A stretch of 64,000 bases of DNA from Bacillota bacterium (GCA_019420525.1 JAHZHA010000029.1:1-64000); one strand, 5' to 3'; numbered from the stretch's first letter, positions 43,730-53,566 are shown. Program-made: numbers and translations. Notes: generated by a model not told the origin, from the letters alone.

Positions 43730-45349
43730 ATGTCAAGAGAAACGAGAGATACGCTTTTTCTGCAGGGGATGATCCTGGCATGCGCCGGAATCGTGACGAA
43801 AATCATCGGTTTTATCTACCGGATTCCCATGGCCAATTTTCTGGGCGATCAGGGAAACGGCATTTATTCGGTGGCATTCGGCATCTATAATATCGCGCTG
43901 ACGCTTTCTTCTTACAGCCTGCCACTGGCGGTGTCGAAGATGGTGTCGCAGAGAACGGCGAAAGAGGCGCACCGCAATGCCAGAAGAGTTTTCCGGGATT
44001 CCCTCATCTTTGCTGTCATCGCAGGTGCTGTTGCCTGCACGGTGCTGTATTTCGGGGCAGAAATGCTGGAGGAACTCTATCGCAGGCCCGGACTGGCCAG
44101 ACCTCTGCAGGTTCTGGCTCCTACTACCTTTATCGTGGCGATACTGGGCGTCTTCCGGGGCTTTTTTCAGGGGCATGGCAATATGGTCCCCACCGCGTTG
44201 TCCCAGATCGCCGAACAGATCGTAAACGCGCTGGTCAGCGTTATCGCCACGTATCAGTTTATGAGAATTTACGCTGCTTCACCGGATGTCTATTCGTATG
44301 GAGCGGCAGGCGGCACGCTGGGGACGCTGGCGGGGGCTGCCACGGCTCTCCTGCTCTTTTTCTGGATGTTCTGGCTCATGAGGGGGACGCTGCGCCGCAG
44401 AGCGGCACGCGATCACTCTCCGGGAGAGAATCATTCCGCTATCGCGGGCGAGCTGGTGCTGACGGTCGTGCCCATCATTCTGAGCCAGACGATTTACCAG
44501 ATCGGTTACACGATAGACGATTTTCTCTTCGGAAACATCATGGCTGAAAAGGGGATGAGCGAGGCGGCTGTCAGTTCCCTGCAGGGTGTTTTTAACACGC
44601 AGTACAATCAGCTGATCAACCTGCCGGTGGCGGTGGCTACCGCCATGGCTGCTTCCGCGCTTCCGGCCATCATCCGCGCCGGCGTAAAGGGCGGAGCCGG
44701 GGAAGTGAGCCGGAAAATCGACGCTGTGATCAAGTTCAACATGGTCATCGCTTTTCCGTCGGCGGCCGGGCTTACCGTGCTGGGGGGTCCCATCGTCGGA
44801 GCTCTCTTCCCGAAACTCACGGAATATCAGGAGCTCTCAGCCATGCTGCTGATGACCGGTTCGTCGGCCGTCGTGTTTTATGCTCTTTCCACTATCACGA
44901 CGTCGATCCTGCAGGGGCAAAATTACATGAGGATACCGGTGTTTCATTCGGCGGTGTCTCTGATTGTTCACGTGGCACTGGTCTGGTGGCTGCTGGAGTA
45001 TACGGAACTGGGCGTCTACGGCCTGATCATCGGCAATGTGTCTTTCCCGGTCATCGTCAGCCTGCTGAATATGAGGTCCATGTCGGTGAGACTGCGTTAC
45101 CGCTGGAAATTGACGAAGACATTCGGAATACCGCTGGCCGCATCGCTGGGGATGAGCGTGGTGACGGAGCTTTCCTACCGTCTGATCTATGCGGTTTCTT
45201 CGGTCAGCGTTCTAGCACTCGCCGTCAGTATCGCGGTATCTGTACCGGTGTACGGCATGCTGATTCTCAGGTTGAAATGCTTTACAAAAGAGGAACTGCT
45301 GGATCTGCCTATGGGCGGAAGACTCGTCCGTCTGACGCGGATGAGGTGA
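43730..45349 (+). CDS. MOP-superfamily flippase (SpoVB/MurJ-like)
   Basis: This is a 539-residue membrane protein with about fourteen helices, of the polysaccharide-biosynthesis / SpoVB / MurJ group that flips lipid-linked cell-wall precursors. FIYRIPMANFLGDQGNGIYS (about residues 28-47) is the family's N-terminal block, and YTIDDFLFGNIMAEKG marks the second half. Sporulation genes are absent from the window, so a general envelope role is as likely as SpoVB. It starts 13 bp after the hydrolase gene. Confidence 0.88.
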   Translation: MSRETRDTLFLQGMILACAGIVTKIIGFIYRIPMANFLGDQGNGIYSVAFGIYNIALTLSSYSLPLAVSKMVSQRTAKEAHRNARRVFRDSLIFAVIAGAVACTVLYFGAEMLEELYRRPGLARPLQVLAPTTFIVAILGVFRGFFQGHGNMVPTALSQIAEQIVNALVSVIATYQFMRIYAASPDVYSYGAAGGTLGTLAGAATALLLFFWMFWLMRGTLRRRAARDHSPGENHSAIAGELVLTVVPIILSQTIYQIGYTIDDFLFGNIMAEKGMSEAAVSSLQGVFNTQYNQLINLPVAVATAMAASALPAIIRAGVKGGAGEVSRKIDAVIKFNMVIAFPSAAGLTVLGGPIVGALFPKLTEYQELSAMLLMTGSSAVVFYALSTITTSILQGQNYMRIPVFHSAVSLIVHVALVWWLLEYTELGVYGLIIGNVSFPVIVSLLNMRSMSVRLRYRWKLTKTFGIPLAASLGMSVVTELSYRLIYAVSSVSVLALAVSIAVSVPVYGMLILRLKCFTKEELLDLPMGGRLVRLTRMR

Positions 45350-45427
45350 CGGAAAAAATCGGAATAACGGAAAAAAGTGAAAGGTCGGCCGGAAGGCGGA
45401 CCGTCAGGAGAGGCAGAAGGGAAAAAT

Positions 45428-45904
45428 ATGTTAGAGTTATTAGAGGCGAGTTACGCCGGAAAAATTGTCGCGACGGTGCTCATGTCCATGGTACCGGTGG
45501 TGGAACTGCGGGGAGGAATCCCCTTCGGAGCCGCGCTGGGGCTTCCGCCCGCAATTGTCATGGCGGCAGCCATCATCGGAAATATCATTCCGGTGCCGTT
45601 TATCATTCTTTTTATCAAAAAAATATTCCACTGGATGAGGCGGTTTGAGCCTCTGGAGAAGCTGGTGGCGCACTTTGAAGCGAAGGCAGAGAGCAAGACG
45701 GATAAGGTGACGCGTTACAAGAAGTTCGGACTCTGCATTTTCGTAGCGGTCCCTCTGCCGGGAACGGGGGCCTGGATGGGAGCTCTCATCGCTGCACTGC
45801 TGGACATGAAGCTGAGGGATTCTCTGCCCGTCATCATACTGGGAGTGTGCATCGCCAGCGTCATCGTTACAGGCGTCACCTACGGATTTATTTCGCTGTT
45901 CTGA
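45428..45904 (+). CDS. Small multidrug-export-type membrane protein (COG2426)
   Basis: This is a 158-residue membrane protein with four to five hydrophobic segments. SMVPVVELRGGIPFGAALGL (about residues 19-38) and FVAVPLPGTGAWMGALIAAL (about residues 102-121) are the two conserved blocks of the family named small multidrug export protein, whose real function is unproven; the second block recalls DedA proteins. GAAGGGAAAA precedes the ATG at 45428. It is followed after 13 bp by the response regulator gene. Confidence 0.85.
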   Translation: MLELLEASYAGKIVATVLMSMVPVVELRGGIPFGAALGLPPAIVMAAAIIGNIIPVPFIILFIKKIFHWMRRFEPLEKLVAHFEAKAESKTDKVTRYKKFGLCIFVAVPLPGTGAWMGALIAALLDMKLRDSLPVIILGVCIASVIVTGVTYGFISLF

Positions 45905-45917
45905 CGGAGGCGGCAGG

Positions 45918-46592
45918 ATGAAAGTTTACAGAGTTCTCATCGTGGAAGACGACCGGGTCATCGCGAAATCCGTCCGGCAGCATATGGAGGCCTGGGGCTT
46001 CAGCGCCAGGACAGTACGGGATTTCAGCGACGTGATGAGAGAATTTGCGGAATTCGATCCTCATCTGGTGCTGATGGATATCGGTCTTCCTTTTTACGAC
46101 GGTTATCACTGGTGCAGCGAGATCCGCCGGGTATCCCGGGTTCCCGTCATATTCATTTCCTCGGCTTCCGACAACATGAATATCGTCATGGCGATGAGTA
46201 TGGGCGGCGATGACTTCATCGTCAAGCCTTTCGATCTCAGCGTGCTGACGGCGAAAGTGCAGGCCATGCTGCGTCGCACGTATGATTTTTCAGGCCCTTC
46301 CAGGCTCATCGAGCACAGGGGAGCGATTCTCAATGTTTCGGAGGCGACACTCGTCTATGAAGGCGAAGTCATCGATCTGACAAAAAATGAATACAGGATA
46401 CTTCAGACGCTGATGGAAAACAGAGGAAAGCCTGTCAGCAGGGAAACGCTGATGAAGCGGCTCTGGGAAACGGACAGTTTTGTTGATGAAAATACGCTGA
46501 CGGTCAATGTGGCCCGGCTGAGGAAGAAACTGGAAAATTATGGAATGAACGATTTCATCCGGACCAAAAAGGGTATCGGCTATCTGGTGTGA
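45918..46592 (+). CDS. OmpR-type response regulator, BceR-like
   Basis: This 224-residue regulator has a receiver domain with the acidic pair EDD (about 11-13), the phospho-acceptor Asp in LVLMDIG (about residue 54) and Lys in DDFIVKPFD. The C-terminal winged helix has LTKNEYRILQTLMENRGKPV and ends in FIRTKKGIGYLV. Sequence and context (kinase without a large sensor domain plus a BceAB-type transporter) place it in the Bce group, which responds to cell-wall-active peptides. GGAGGCGG precedes the start. Confidence 0.9.
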   Translation: MKVYRVLIVEDDRVIAKSVRQHMEAWGFSARTVRDFSDVMREFAEFDPHLVLMDIGLPFYDGYHWCSEIRRVSRVPVIFISSASDNMNIVMAMSMGGDDFIVKPFDLSVLTAKVQAMLRRTYDFSGPSRLIEHRGAILNVSEATLVYEGEVIDLTKNEYRILQTLMENRGKPVSRETLMKRLWETDSFVDENTLTVNVARLRKKLENYGMNDFIRTKKGIGYLV

Positions 46593-46659
46593 AGTGCAGG
46601 CGCGGAATGGAGAGAAAGGCTGCGGGTGCCGGAATCTGTAAATCGGAAGGAGCCGTGAG

Positions 46660-47735
46660 ATGTCAGACTTTTTTGTATCGCTGAGAAAATATATCCGGGA
46701 ACATCTGTGGGATGCAGCTCTGTGGGGCGGCGTCTGCGTCTGTTTCGCCGCCGTATTTTATCTGTACAGTCTGCCGCTGGAAGCTGTGCTGTATGCCGCT
46801 CTTCTGAGCGCGTGTCTCATGGCGGCAGCCGCCGGCGCCGGATTTTTCCGGCACTACCGGCGGCACCGGAATCTTTCGGAGCTGGAATCCCGCATCGTCG
46901 TGGAAGGGGGCGGTCTGCCGGAGGCCGGAAGTCAGATGGAAGAAGACTATAACCGTCTGATATCCGCAGTGCTCAGAGACCGTTCGGCGAGGATGTCGGA
47001 AGCGGAGGCTTACCGTTCGGATATGACGGAATACTATACCACTTGGGGACACCAGATCAAGACTCCTCTGGCGGCGATGCGTCTTCTGCTGCAGAGTGAT
47101 TTCAGGGAGGAGGCTGATTCCCCGGAACAGGCTCTCGAGATGCTGAAGGAAGAATTTTTGGAAGAACTGCAGAAGACGGAACTCTATGTGGATATGGCGC
47201 TTCAGTATCTGCGCCTGGATTCCGGCAGCAGCGATTTCATCCTGAAGAAATACAGTCTCGATGACATCCTGAAACAGGCTCTGCGGGAGTATTCCGGCAT
47301 GTTTATCCGCAAGCGCATCGCGCTGGACTACCGGGAGACGGGGATTTCCGTGATTACCGATGAAAAATGGCTTCTGTTCGTCATCGGGCAGATTCTATCG
47401 AACGCGCTGAAATATACGGATTCCGGAAAGATTTCCATTTACATTCAGAAACCGGACGAAGCCGGTGTGGAGCGGCCCGGTACGCCGGCGGCGGAAACAG
47501 TTCTGGTCATAGAGGATACGGGAATCGGCATCGCGCCGGAAGATCTGCACCGGGTCTTTGAAAAGGGCTTTACCGGATATAACGGCAGGGAGAAAAAAGG
47601 TCCACAGGCCTCGGACTCTATCTGTGCCGGCGGATTCTGGACAGACTTTCACATACCATCGAGATCGAATCGGAGCCGGGCAGAGGGACGAAAGTAAAAA
47701 TCGGACTGAACCGGTACCGGCTGAAGCCGGAGTAA
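46660..47735 (+). pseudogene. BceS-like intramembrane-sensing histidine kinase, frameshifted
   Basis: A two-helix membrane N-terminus (about residues 15-65) with almost no external domain is followed by the H-box GHQIKTPLAAM (about residues 127-137), the N-box and the first G-box IEDTGIGIAPED. At 47593-47598 a run of six A shifts the frame. In the frame as read, the protein ends at 47697 with an unrelated tail. One extra base would give KKRSTGLGLYLCRRIL, the expected second G-box, and run to 47735 as in intact BceS. The cause may be a sequencing error, a real loss, or ribosomal slippage on the A-run. Everything before the shift looks intact, which argues for a recent or technical event. Confidence 0.85.
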
Positions 47736-47760
47736 AGACAGGGGCGTCCCTGTGTGACAA

Positions 47761-47828
47761 AAATGTAAGACAGAGAAGAGAAATGTAAGTCGGATCTATG
47801 GCAGCTCATTTCTCTTTTTTTATATAAT
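47761..47828 (+). promoter_or_regulatory. Direct repeats and -10 box before the transporter genes
   Basis: AAATGTAAG occurs at 47761-47769 and 47781-47789, exactly 20 bp apart, about two helical turns. A TATAAT box (47823-47828) lies 33 bp further, with no good -35. This is the arrangement of a promoter activated by an OmpR-type regulator, here presumably the one at 45918. Confidence 0.55.
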
Positions 47829-47964
47829 AAATCCGTAAAAAGGCGGAGGCGCTTCAGGGGGAAGCGGCCGACGCGGTTCAGAAGGGGAGCGGGAAAAGAG
47901 ACGATGCAGACTGCAGATCTGCAGAGGAAGTCTCTCTGCCCGCCGGAGAGAAAGGAGAACAGGA

Positions 47965-48729
47965 ATGACTGTTTTGGAAGTCAATCATCTGAAAAAAGTC
48001 TATGTTCAGAGGTTAGGAGGAAGCCGCGTACAGGCGCTGTCGGATGTCACCTTTTCGGTGGAAGAGGGCGAGTACGCTGCTATCATGGGGGAATCCGGAT
48101 CGGGAAAGACGACACTTCTCAATATTCTGGCGGCCTTTGACCGGCCTACCGGCGGTGAAGTCAGGCTCGGCGGAAAAAATATGAACGAGATCGGAGAAAA
48201 AGAGATTTCAGCTTTCCGGAGAGAGAATCTGGGATTTGTCTTTCAGGATTTCAATCTGCTGGATACCTTTACACTGAAAGAAAACATTTTTCTGCCTCTT
48301 GTCCTGTCGGGAAGAAAGTATAAGGAAATGAGTATGTGGTTGGCGCCTCTGGCGCGGAGACTGGGCATCACAGACATTCTTCTGAAGTATCCCTATGAGG
48401 TATCCGGCGGGCAGAAACAGCGGGCGGCGGTGGCGAGAGCCGTCATCACGCGGCCGAAGCTGATCCTGGCGGATGAACCGACAGGAGCACTGGATTCGCG
48501 TTCCGCCGACGAACTTCTCGACCTCTTCGCAGATCTCAACGCCGAGGGGCAGACGATCCTGATGGTGACTCATTCGGTGAGAGCCGCCAGCCGGGCCGGT
48601 CGGGTATTGTTTATCCGGGACGGAGAAGTGTTCCATCAGATTTACAGGGGCGAGCGAAACGATGAGCAGATGTATCAGCTGATTTCAGACACGCTGACTG
48701 TGCTGGCGACAGGCGGTGACCGGTTATGA
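47965..48729 (+). CDS. BceA-like ABC transporter ATPase
   Basis: This 254-residue ATPase of the peptide-sensing/detoxification class has Walker A GESGSGKTT (about residues 38-46), Q-loop FVFQDFNLLDTFTLKENI, signature VSGGQKQRAAVARAV, Walker B LILADEPTGALD and the switch His in MVTHSVRAASRAG. It pairs with the large permease encoded next, whose start overlaps it by 4 bp. In Bce modules the transporter itself helps to sense the peptide. Confidence 0.92.
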   Translation: MTVLEVNHLKKVYVQRLGGSRVQALSDVTFSVEEGEYAAIMGESGSGKTTLLNILAAFDRPTGGEVRLGGKNMNEIGEKEISAFRRENLGFVFQDFNLLDTFTLKENIFLPLVLSGRKYKEMSMWLAPLARRLGITDILLKYPYEVSGGQKQRAAVARAVITRPKLILADEPTGALDSRSADELLDLFADLNAEGQTILMVTHSVRAASRAGRVLFIRDGEVFHQIYRGERNDEQMYQLISDTLTVLATGGDRL

Positions 48730-50723
48730 AGAATAATTTTTATCTACGTCTGGCGCTGGGCAATATCCGGAAAAACGGAAAATTTTATATCCCGTTCCTG
48801 CTGACTTGTGCGTCAGCGGCGGCGATGTTTTTCAATATGTGCAGTATTTTTACTAACGATACCCTGGCTTCACGGCAAGATGTGCGGACTGTCCTGGGGC
48901 TGGGCGTTATCATCATCGCGCTGTTTTCCATAATTTTTCTGTTTTATACCAACAGTTTTCTGATCAAGAGGCGCAAAAAAGAACTGGCTCTTTACAATAT
49001 CTTCGGAATGGAAAAACGGCATATCGGACGGATGCTCGTCTGGGAGAAAATCCTCTCCGCTATGATCAGTATCGGAGGAGGACTTCTGGCGGGACTTCTC
49101 TTCGACCGGCTGATGTTTCTCATACTGAGAAAACTGCTCCATATGGACTCATTGGAATATCATCTGAATTCCCAGCCCGTGCTGATGACGCTGGTGTTGT
49201 TTCTGGCGATTTTTTTCTTCATTCTGATTGCCGACATTGCCCGTATCCAGAGATCCAGGCCGGCAGAACTTCTGCAGGGCGCTTCGGAGGGGGAACGGGA
49301 ACCGAAGAACAGAATCGTCATAGCTGTGCTGGGAATCGTCTGCCTGGCGGCGGGATATGCTCTGGCGCTGAGTTCCAAAGGCGTGGACGCGATTCTGATG
49401 TTTTTCGTGGCCGTCCTTTTCGTCATCGCGGGTACATACTGCCTGTTTGCGGCAGGGTCCATCGCTATACTGAAAGCTGTAAAAAAAAGGAAAAATTATT
49501 ATTATAAACCGAATCATTTTATCTCGATTTCCGGTATGATCTACCGGATGAGGCAGAATGCCGCGGGACTGGCGAATATCTGCATTTTGTCCACCATCGT
49601 TCTCGTGATGCTTTCCAGTACGGTCAGTCTGTATGCGGGCGTCGACAGCATTCTGAAGCAGCGTTATCCATGTGATATCAGTGGAAATTATGCGGAGGGA
49701 CAGCAGGAGGAGACCGCGGCGCTGATGAGGCAGACGGCTTCGGATATGGGGCTGGAAGTCAAAAATTATCTGTCTTATGAAACGCTGGCGGTAGCTTTTG
49801 TGAAAGAAGGAAACGTCTTTGAGTGCGGTGATCCGGGTCAGGTCAGCCTTGATGACGTATCGGTTCTGATCTTTATGGATGATCATTCTTACCTGAATCT
49901 CACGGGAGAAAAAGCAGATCTCGCGGAGAATGAAATTCTGGTTTACAATGATTCGGAGGTAAAAGAGAGAGAACGGCTGGAAAAGGACGATGTCATCGAC
50001 GTGCTGGACACAGAGCTCCGCGTGAAAGATACCCTTCGGGAGCGGCCGCCGGTTGACCGTTCCTCTTATCCGGTGGAAAATATTTACTATGTCGTTCTCA
50101 GCGGAGAAAATATGATGAACCGGATCGCTCAGCTTCAGAGAGATGCTTATATTGAGAATTACAGTATCGTGGATCGGGTATTCCAGTTTGATCTCTCCGG
50201 AACGGACGATCAGAAAAACGCCTTCAGCGATGAGGTGAACGATCGTGTCGATGAAGCGGAAAAAGACGGAGATGCGTCGGAGTTTCCGGTGACTTCGATA
50301 ATTTCCCGGGCGGCCAACGTGGACAGAGTCTACAGCTTTTACGGAAGTTTTCTTTTCATCGGCGTGTTCCTGGGAGTGCTGTTCGTATTTGCCACAGTGC
50401 TGATCATCTATTACAAGCAGATCATCGAGGGGTATGAGGACAAAGACCGGTTTGAAATCATGAAAAAGGTGGGACTGAGCAGAGATGAAATCCGCCGGGC
50501 GGTGAAGAGTCAGATTCTGACGATGTTTTTCTTGCCTCTGGTGGCCGCTGTCGTCCACATGATGTTTGCATTCCCTATGGTAAATGTCATTCTGGGAATG
50601 ATGGGGTTAGGGGACACATCTGTGTTCTTCTTCTGTACGGCGGCGGTGACAGGCGTCTTCGCCGTGTGCTATGTGGCTGTCTATACGCTGACGGCGAGAG
50701 TATATTATAAAATCGTATCATGA
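48726..50723 (+). CDS. BceB-like ABC transporter permease
   Basis: This 665-residue permease has about ten membrane helices: one near residues 17-35, three in the first third, pairs near 200-245 and 275-305, then a soluble domain of about 210 residues (roughly 310-525) that should face outside, and three final helices. This is the BceB/FtsX-like layout of antimicrobial-peptide modules. The external domain is the part that recognises peptides such as bacitracin or lantibiotics; the actual ligand is unknown. Confidence 0.9.
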   Translation: MKNNFYLRLALGNIRKNGKFYIPFLLTCASAAAMFFNMCSIFTNDTLASRQDVRTVLGLGVIIIALFSIIFLFYTNSFLIKRRKKELALYNIFGMEKRHIGRMLVWEKILSAMISIGGGLLAGLLFDRLMFLILRKLLHMDSLEYHLNSQPVLMTLVLFLAIFFFILIADIARIQRSRPAELLQGASEGEREPKNRIVIAVLGIVCLAAGYALALSSKGVDAILMFFVAVLFVIAGTYCLFAAGSIAILKAVKKRKNYYYKPNHFISISGMIYRMRQNAAGLANICILSTIVLVMLSSTVSLYAGVDSILKQRYPCDISGNYAEGQQEETAALMRQTASDMGLEVKNYLSYETLAVAFVKEGNVFECGDPGQVSLDDVSVLIFMDDHSYLNLTGEKADLAENEILVYNDSEVKERERLEKDDVIDVLDTELRVKDTLRERPPVDRSSYPVENIYYVVLSGENMMNRIAQLQRDAYIENYSIVDRVFQFDLSGTDDQKNAFSDEVNDRVDEAEKDGDASEFPVTSIISRAANVDRVYSFYGSFLFIGVFLGVLFVFATVLIIYYKQIIEGYEDKDRFEIMKKVGLSRDEIRRAVKSQILTMFFLPLVAAVVHMMFAFPMVNVILGMMGLGDTSVFFFCTAAVTGVFAVCYVAVYTLTARVYYKIVS

Positions 50724-50763
50724 CAGCAGATGATTGCATCCGGCTGACCGGTGTGTCTGCGGC

Positions 50764-50802
50764 GGGGCGGTGTAAACAGAACCGCCCCGTTTTCCGTTTT
50801 TT
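50764..50802 (+). terminator. Intrinsic terminator after the Bce-like module
   Basis: GGGGCGGT (50764-50771) and ACCGCCCC (50781-50788) form an 8-bp stem followed by GTTTTCCGTTTTTT. Confidence 0.9.
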
Positions 50803-50935
50803 GTCTCAAAGGTTGTCAGACGGCGGCGGTTTCCGCTGGGTGAATAAGAAATTGCGAAAGAATTTCAGGAAGGAATCTGATAGAATAAAATCTGAAAAAA
50901 GAAAAAAGCGGCGGGCCGCAGGAGAAATTTTTAAA

Positions 50936-52228
50936 ATGGAAGATTTTATTTTGAAAGGCGATATCGGATGGAGTGTTTCAAAGGATGAGATGAAGACGGT
51001 TTCCGGGGGCTATCTGGTGTGTGTCGGAAGTATATCTCAGGGAGTTTTTGAAGAAATTCCTGAAGAATACCGGGACCTGCCGGTGCGGGATCTCACGGGA
51101 AAGCTGATCGTGCCGGGACTGACGGATCTCCACATTCATGCGCCACAGTACGGTTTCCGGGGGACATCGATGGATCTGGAACTCCTGGAATGGCTGGAGC
51201 AGCAGACGTTTCCCGCTGAGGCAGCATATGAGGATGTTGAGTACGCGAAGAAGGCGTATTCTATCTTTGCGGAGCGGATGAGAACGAGCGCTACCACCAG
51301 AGCCTGCATTTTCGCTACCCGGCACGGTGAATCCACGAAAATCCTCATGGATCTCATGGAAGAGACGGGACTCATATCTTTCGTGGGAAAAGTCAATATG
51401 GACCGCAATGCTCCGGATGAACTGCGGGAAAGAAATGCTGTCTCTTCTGCTGCGGATACCGTGGCCTGGCTGGAAAACGTCCGTGGAAAATACCGGCGGA
51501 CGTTTCCCATTTTGACGCCCCGTTTCATTCCCTCCTGTACGGACGAGCTGATGGAATCTCTGGCAGGAATACGCCGCAGATATGATCTTCCGGTGCAGTC
51601 ACATCTGTCGGAAAATCAGGATGAAGTGAAGTGGGTGAGAGAGCTCTGCCCTGAAGCGGACTTTTACGGAGACGCCTATCAGCGTTTCGGCCTCTTCGGC
51701 GGTGAGGCGAAAACCGTTATGGCGCACTGCGTCTATTCCTGTCAGGAGGAGGCGGAATTGATAAAGAAAAACGGCGTCTTTGTGGCTCATTGCCCGGCTT
51801 CCAATATGAATCTCGCTTCCGGCATCGCTCCGGTGCGCCGTTATCTGGATGCTGGAATGAATATCGGTCTGGGAAGCGATGTAGCGGGAGGACAGACGGA
51901 ATCCATATTCCGGGCGATGTCGGATGCGGTACAGGTCTCGAAGCTGTACTGCAGGCTAATCGATCCGGAAAGCCGGCCTCTGACTTTTGAAGAAGCCTTT
52001 TACCTGGGTACTGCGGGAGGCGGAGCCTTTTTCGGTAAGGCCGGAAGCTTTGAAAAAGGTTTCGAACTGGATGCGGTAGTTTTGGACGACTCCGCTCTGC
52101 TGTCTCCGCAGCCGCTGTCCGTACGGGCACGAATCGAGCGGGCGGCGTATCTGTCTGCAGATCTCACGTCTCTGTGGGAAAAATATGTGAGGGGCAGGAG
52201 AGTTTACGAGAGAACTTTGGAATCGTGA
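50936..52228 (+). CDS. guaD: Guanine deaminase
   Basis: This 430-residue amidohydrolase converts guanine to xanthine and ammonia. LTDLHIHAPQYGFRGTSMD (about residues 64-82) gives the HxH metal motif with the APQY that marks guanine deaminases. Further blocks are QSHLSENQDEVKWV, MAHCVYSC and GLGSDVAGGQTESIF, with the remaining metal ligands. I start it at 50936 behind AGGAGA; the frame is open back to 50720 but that part is low-complexity. Its last 25 bp overlap the convergent antiporter gene, with no terminator between them. Confidence 0.93.
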   Translation: MEDFILKGDIGWSVSKDEMKTVSGGYLVCVGSISQGVFEEIPEEYRDLPVRDLTGKLIVPGLTDLHIHAPQYGFRGTSMDLELLEWLEQQTFPAEAAYEDVEYAKKAYSIFAERMRTSATTRACIFATRHGESTKILMDLMEETGLISFVGKVNMDRNAPDELRERNAVSSAADTVAWLENVRGKYRRTFPILTPRFIPSCTDELMESLAGIRRRYDLPVQSHLSENQDEVKWVRELCPEADFYGDAYQRFGLFGGEAKTVMAHCVYSCQEEAELIKKNGVFVAHCPASNMNLASGIAPVRRYLDAGMNIGLGSDVAGGQTESIFRAMSDAVQVSKLYCRLIDPESRPLTFEEAFYLGTAGGGAFFGKAGSFEKGFELDAVVLDDSALLSPQPLSVRARIERAAYLSADLTSLWEKYVRGRRVYERTLES

Positions 52229-53442
52229 GAAATGACGGAATCGTGTGAATCGTCGGAAAGCAGACGACGATAGGTGAGATCCATCCCGATGGCTCCCAGA
52301 GGCGCGGTGATGAGAATCGCCAGGACGGATACGGAAAGCACGATCTGTCCGCAGGCCAATCCCATGGAGAGCGGTACGGAACCGATGGCTGCCTGCACGG
52401 TGGCTTTCGGCAGATAGGCGATGACACAGAACAGACGCTCTTTCCCGTTTAGCTGCGTGCCTGCCAGACACAGGCAGACGCCTAGAGAACGGAAAGCGAG
52501 CGATGTGAAAATCATAGCGACGGCTGCAGCTCCTGCAGCCAGTGTATAGCGAATATCCACGGCAGCACCTACAAGAACGAAGAGAATGACTTCAGCGGCA
52601 ATCCAGAGCTTTCCGAATTTTTCAGAGAGACGTTCCGAAACGAAATCGATACTTTTAATTTTTATCGTGCATGCCATGCTGACGACGGCGAGAAGACCGG
52701 AAACCGGTACGATATCTTCCAGCCAGGTTTCCACGGCCATCATCAGGAAAGAGAGACCGAGAATGACGACCACTTTTGTACTGTTTCGTATATAGCGCTG
52801 ATGGCGGTACGCTGTTTCAAAAAAGAGACAGAGCAGGTATCCGGAGACTGCACCGAGGAGAATACCTGCGAGAACTGAGACGGGAATACCGACAAAATCG
52901 GAAGCATGCGCACTCCCTCCCTGTGCCATGCTGACGAAAGTGGTAAAAAGAACGATGACATAAATATCGTCGCAGGAAGCTCCTGCCAGAATGAGCTGCG
53001 GGATACTTTTGGCAGTACCGCGTTTTTGTTCCATGAATTGCACCATACGAGGAACGACTACTGCCGGTGAGACGGCTCCCAGCACGGCTCCCATCACTGC
53101 CGCTTCGATTCGGGTGACTCCCAGAAGATATGGAGCGAAGAGAAAGAATGCGAGTATCTCGAAACTGGCGGGGATGAAGCACATGAGGATAGCTGGACGT
53201 CCGACTCGCCTGAGATCGGACAGATTTAGAGAAAGGCCCGCTTTAATCAGGATAATGATCAGAGCCATCTGACGCAGTTCTGAAGAAATGGAAAGGATGG
53301 ACGGATCGAGCATGTCCAGGACATATGGCCCGAGGAGGATGCCGGTGATCAGCATACCGATGATGCGGGGCAGCTTCAGACGATTACAGATTCCCCCTGC
53401 AGCAAGGCCTACGAGAAAGATGAAAGCGAGTGATGTCAGCAT
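52204..53442 (-). CDS. Cation:proton antiporter controlled by a fluoride riboswitch
   Basis: This 412-residue membrane protein of the monovalent cation:proton antiporter superfamily (KefB/NhaP-like transport domain) has about twelve helices and no regulatory nucleotide-binding domain. LPRIIGMLITGILLGPYVLD (about residues 24-43) is the first conserved helix, and the central helix has GAVLGAVSPAVVVPRMVQFM (about residues 118-137). A fluoride riboswitch with an overlapping terminator lies directly upstream. Antiporters are a known class of fluoride-riboswitch targets, so it may help cells resist fluoride. AGGAGGAAAA on the minus strand supports the start. The C-terminus is Ser/Asp/His-rich. Confidence 0.9.
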   Translation of the reverse strand: MLTSLAFIFLVGLAAGGICNRLKLPRIIGMLITGILLGPYVLDMLDPSILSISSELRQMALIIILIKAGLSLNLSDLRRVGRPAILMCFIPASFEILAFFLFAPYLLGVTRIEAAVMGAVLGAVSPAVVVPRMVQFMEQKRGTAKSIPQLILAGASCDDIYVIVLFTTFVSMAQGGSAHASDFVGIPVSVLAGILLGAVSGYLLCLFFETAYRHQRYIRNSTKVVVILGLSFLMMAVETWLEDIVPVSGLLAVVSMACTIKIKSIDFVSERLSEKFGKLWIAAEVILFVLVGAAVDIRYTLAAGAAAVAMIFTSLAFRSLGVCLCLAGTQLNGKERLFCVIAYLPKATVQAAIGSVPLSMGLACGQIVLSVSVLAILITAPLGAIGMDLTYRRLLSDDSHDSVISHDSKVLS

Positions 53443-53469
53443 AATTATTTTCCTCCTGAATGATTTGAT

Positions 53470-53520
53470 TTAAAAATAAAAAAGCTGATGATTTCTGTGA
53501 ATATCACAGAAGTCATCAGC
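53470..53520 (-). terminator. Terminator of the fluoride riboswitch
   Basis: Positions 53484-53500 pair with 53504-53520 (17 bp including one G-T pair), followed on the minus strand by TTTTTTATTTTT. The 5' arm of this hairpin is the 3' strand of the fluoride aptamer, so folding of one excludes the other. Confidence 0.92.
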
Positions 53521-53566
53521 TGGTATCAGCAGTTTCGGTTGCCCGGGGGAGAACTTCATTCCCTGC
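53500..53566 (-). ncRNA. Fluoride riboswitch (crcB RNA)
   Basis: On the minus strand the RNA reads GGGA-AUGAAGUUC-UCCC, then AACCG, then CUGCUGAUACCAG, then GCUGAUGACUUCUGUG. This is the fluoride aptamer layout: first stem, AUGxxxUUC loop, second stem, and the conserved GCUGAUGA. GAAGU in the loop is complementary to ACUUC at the 3' end, which supplies the expected pseudoknot. The predicted transcription start (near 53565) coincides with the aptamer's 5' end. Fluoride should stabilise the aptamer and prevent the terminator from forming, turning on the antiporter gene. Confidence 0.93.
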
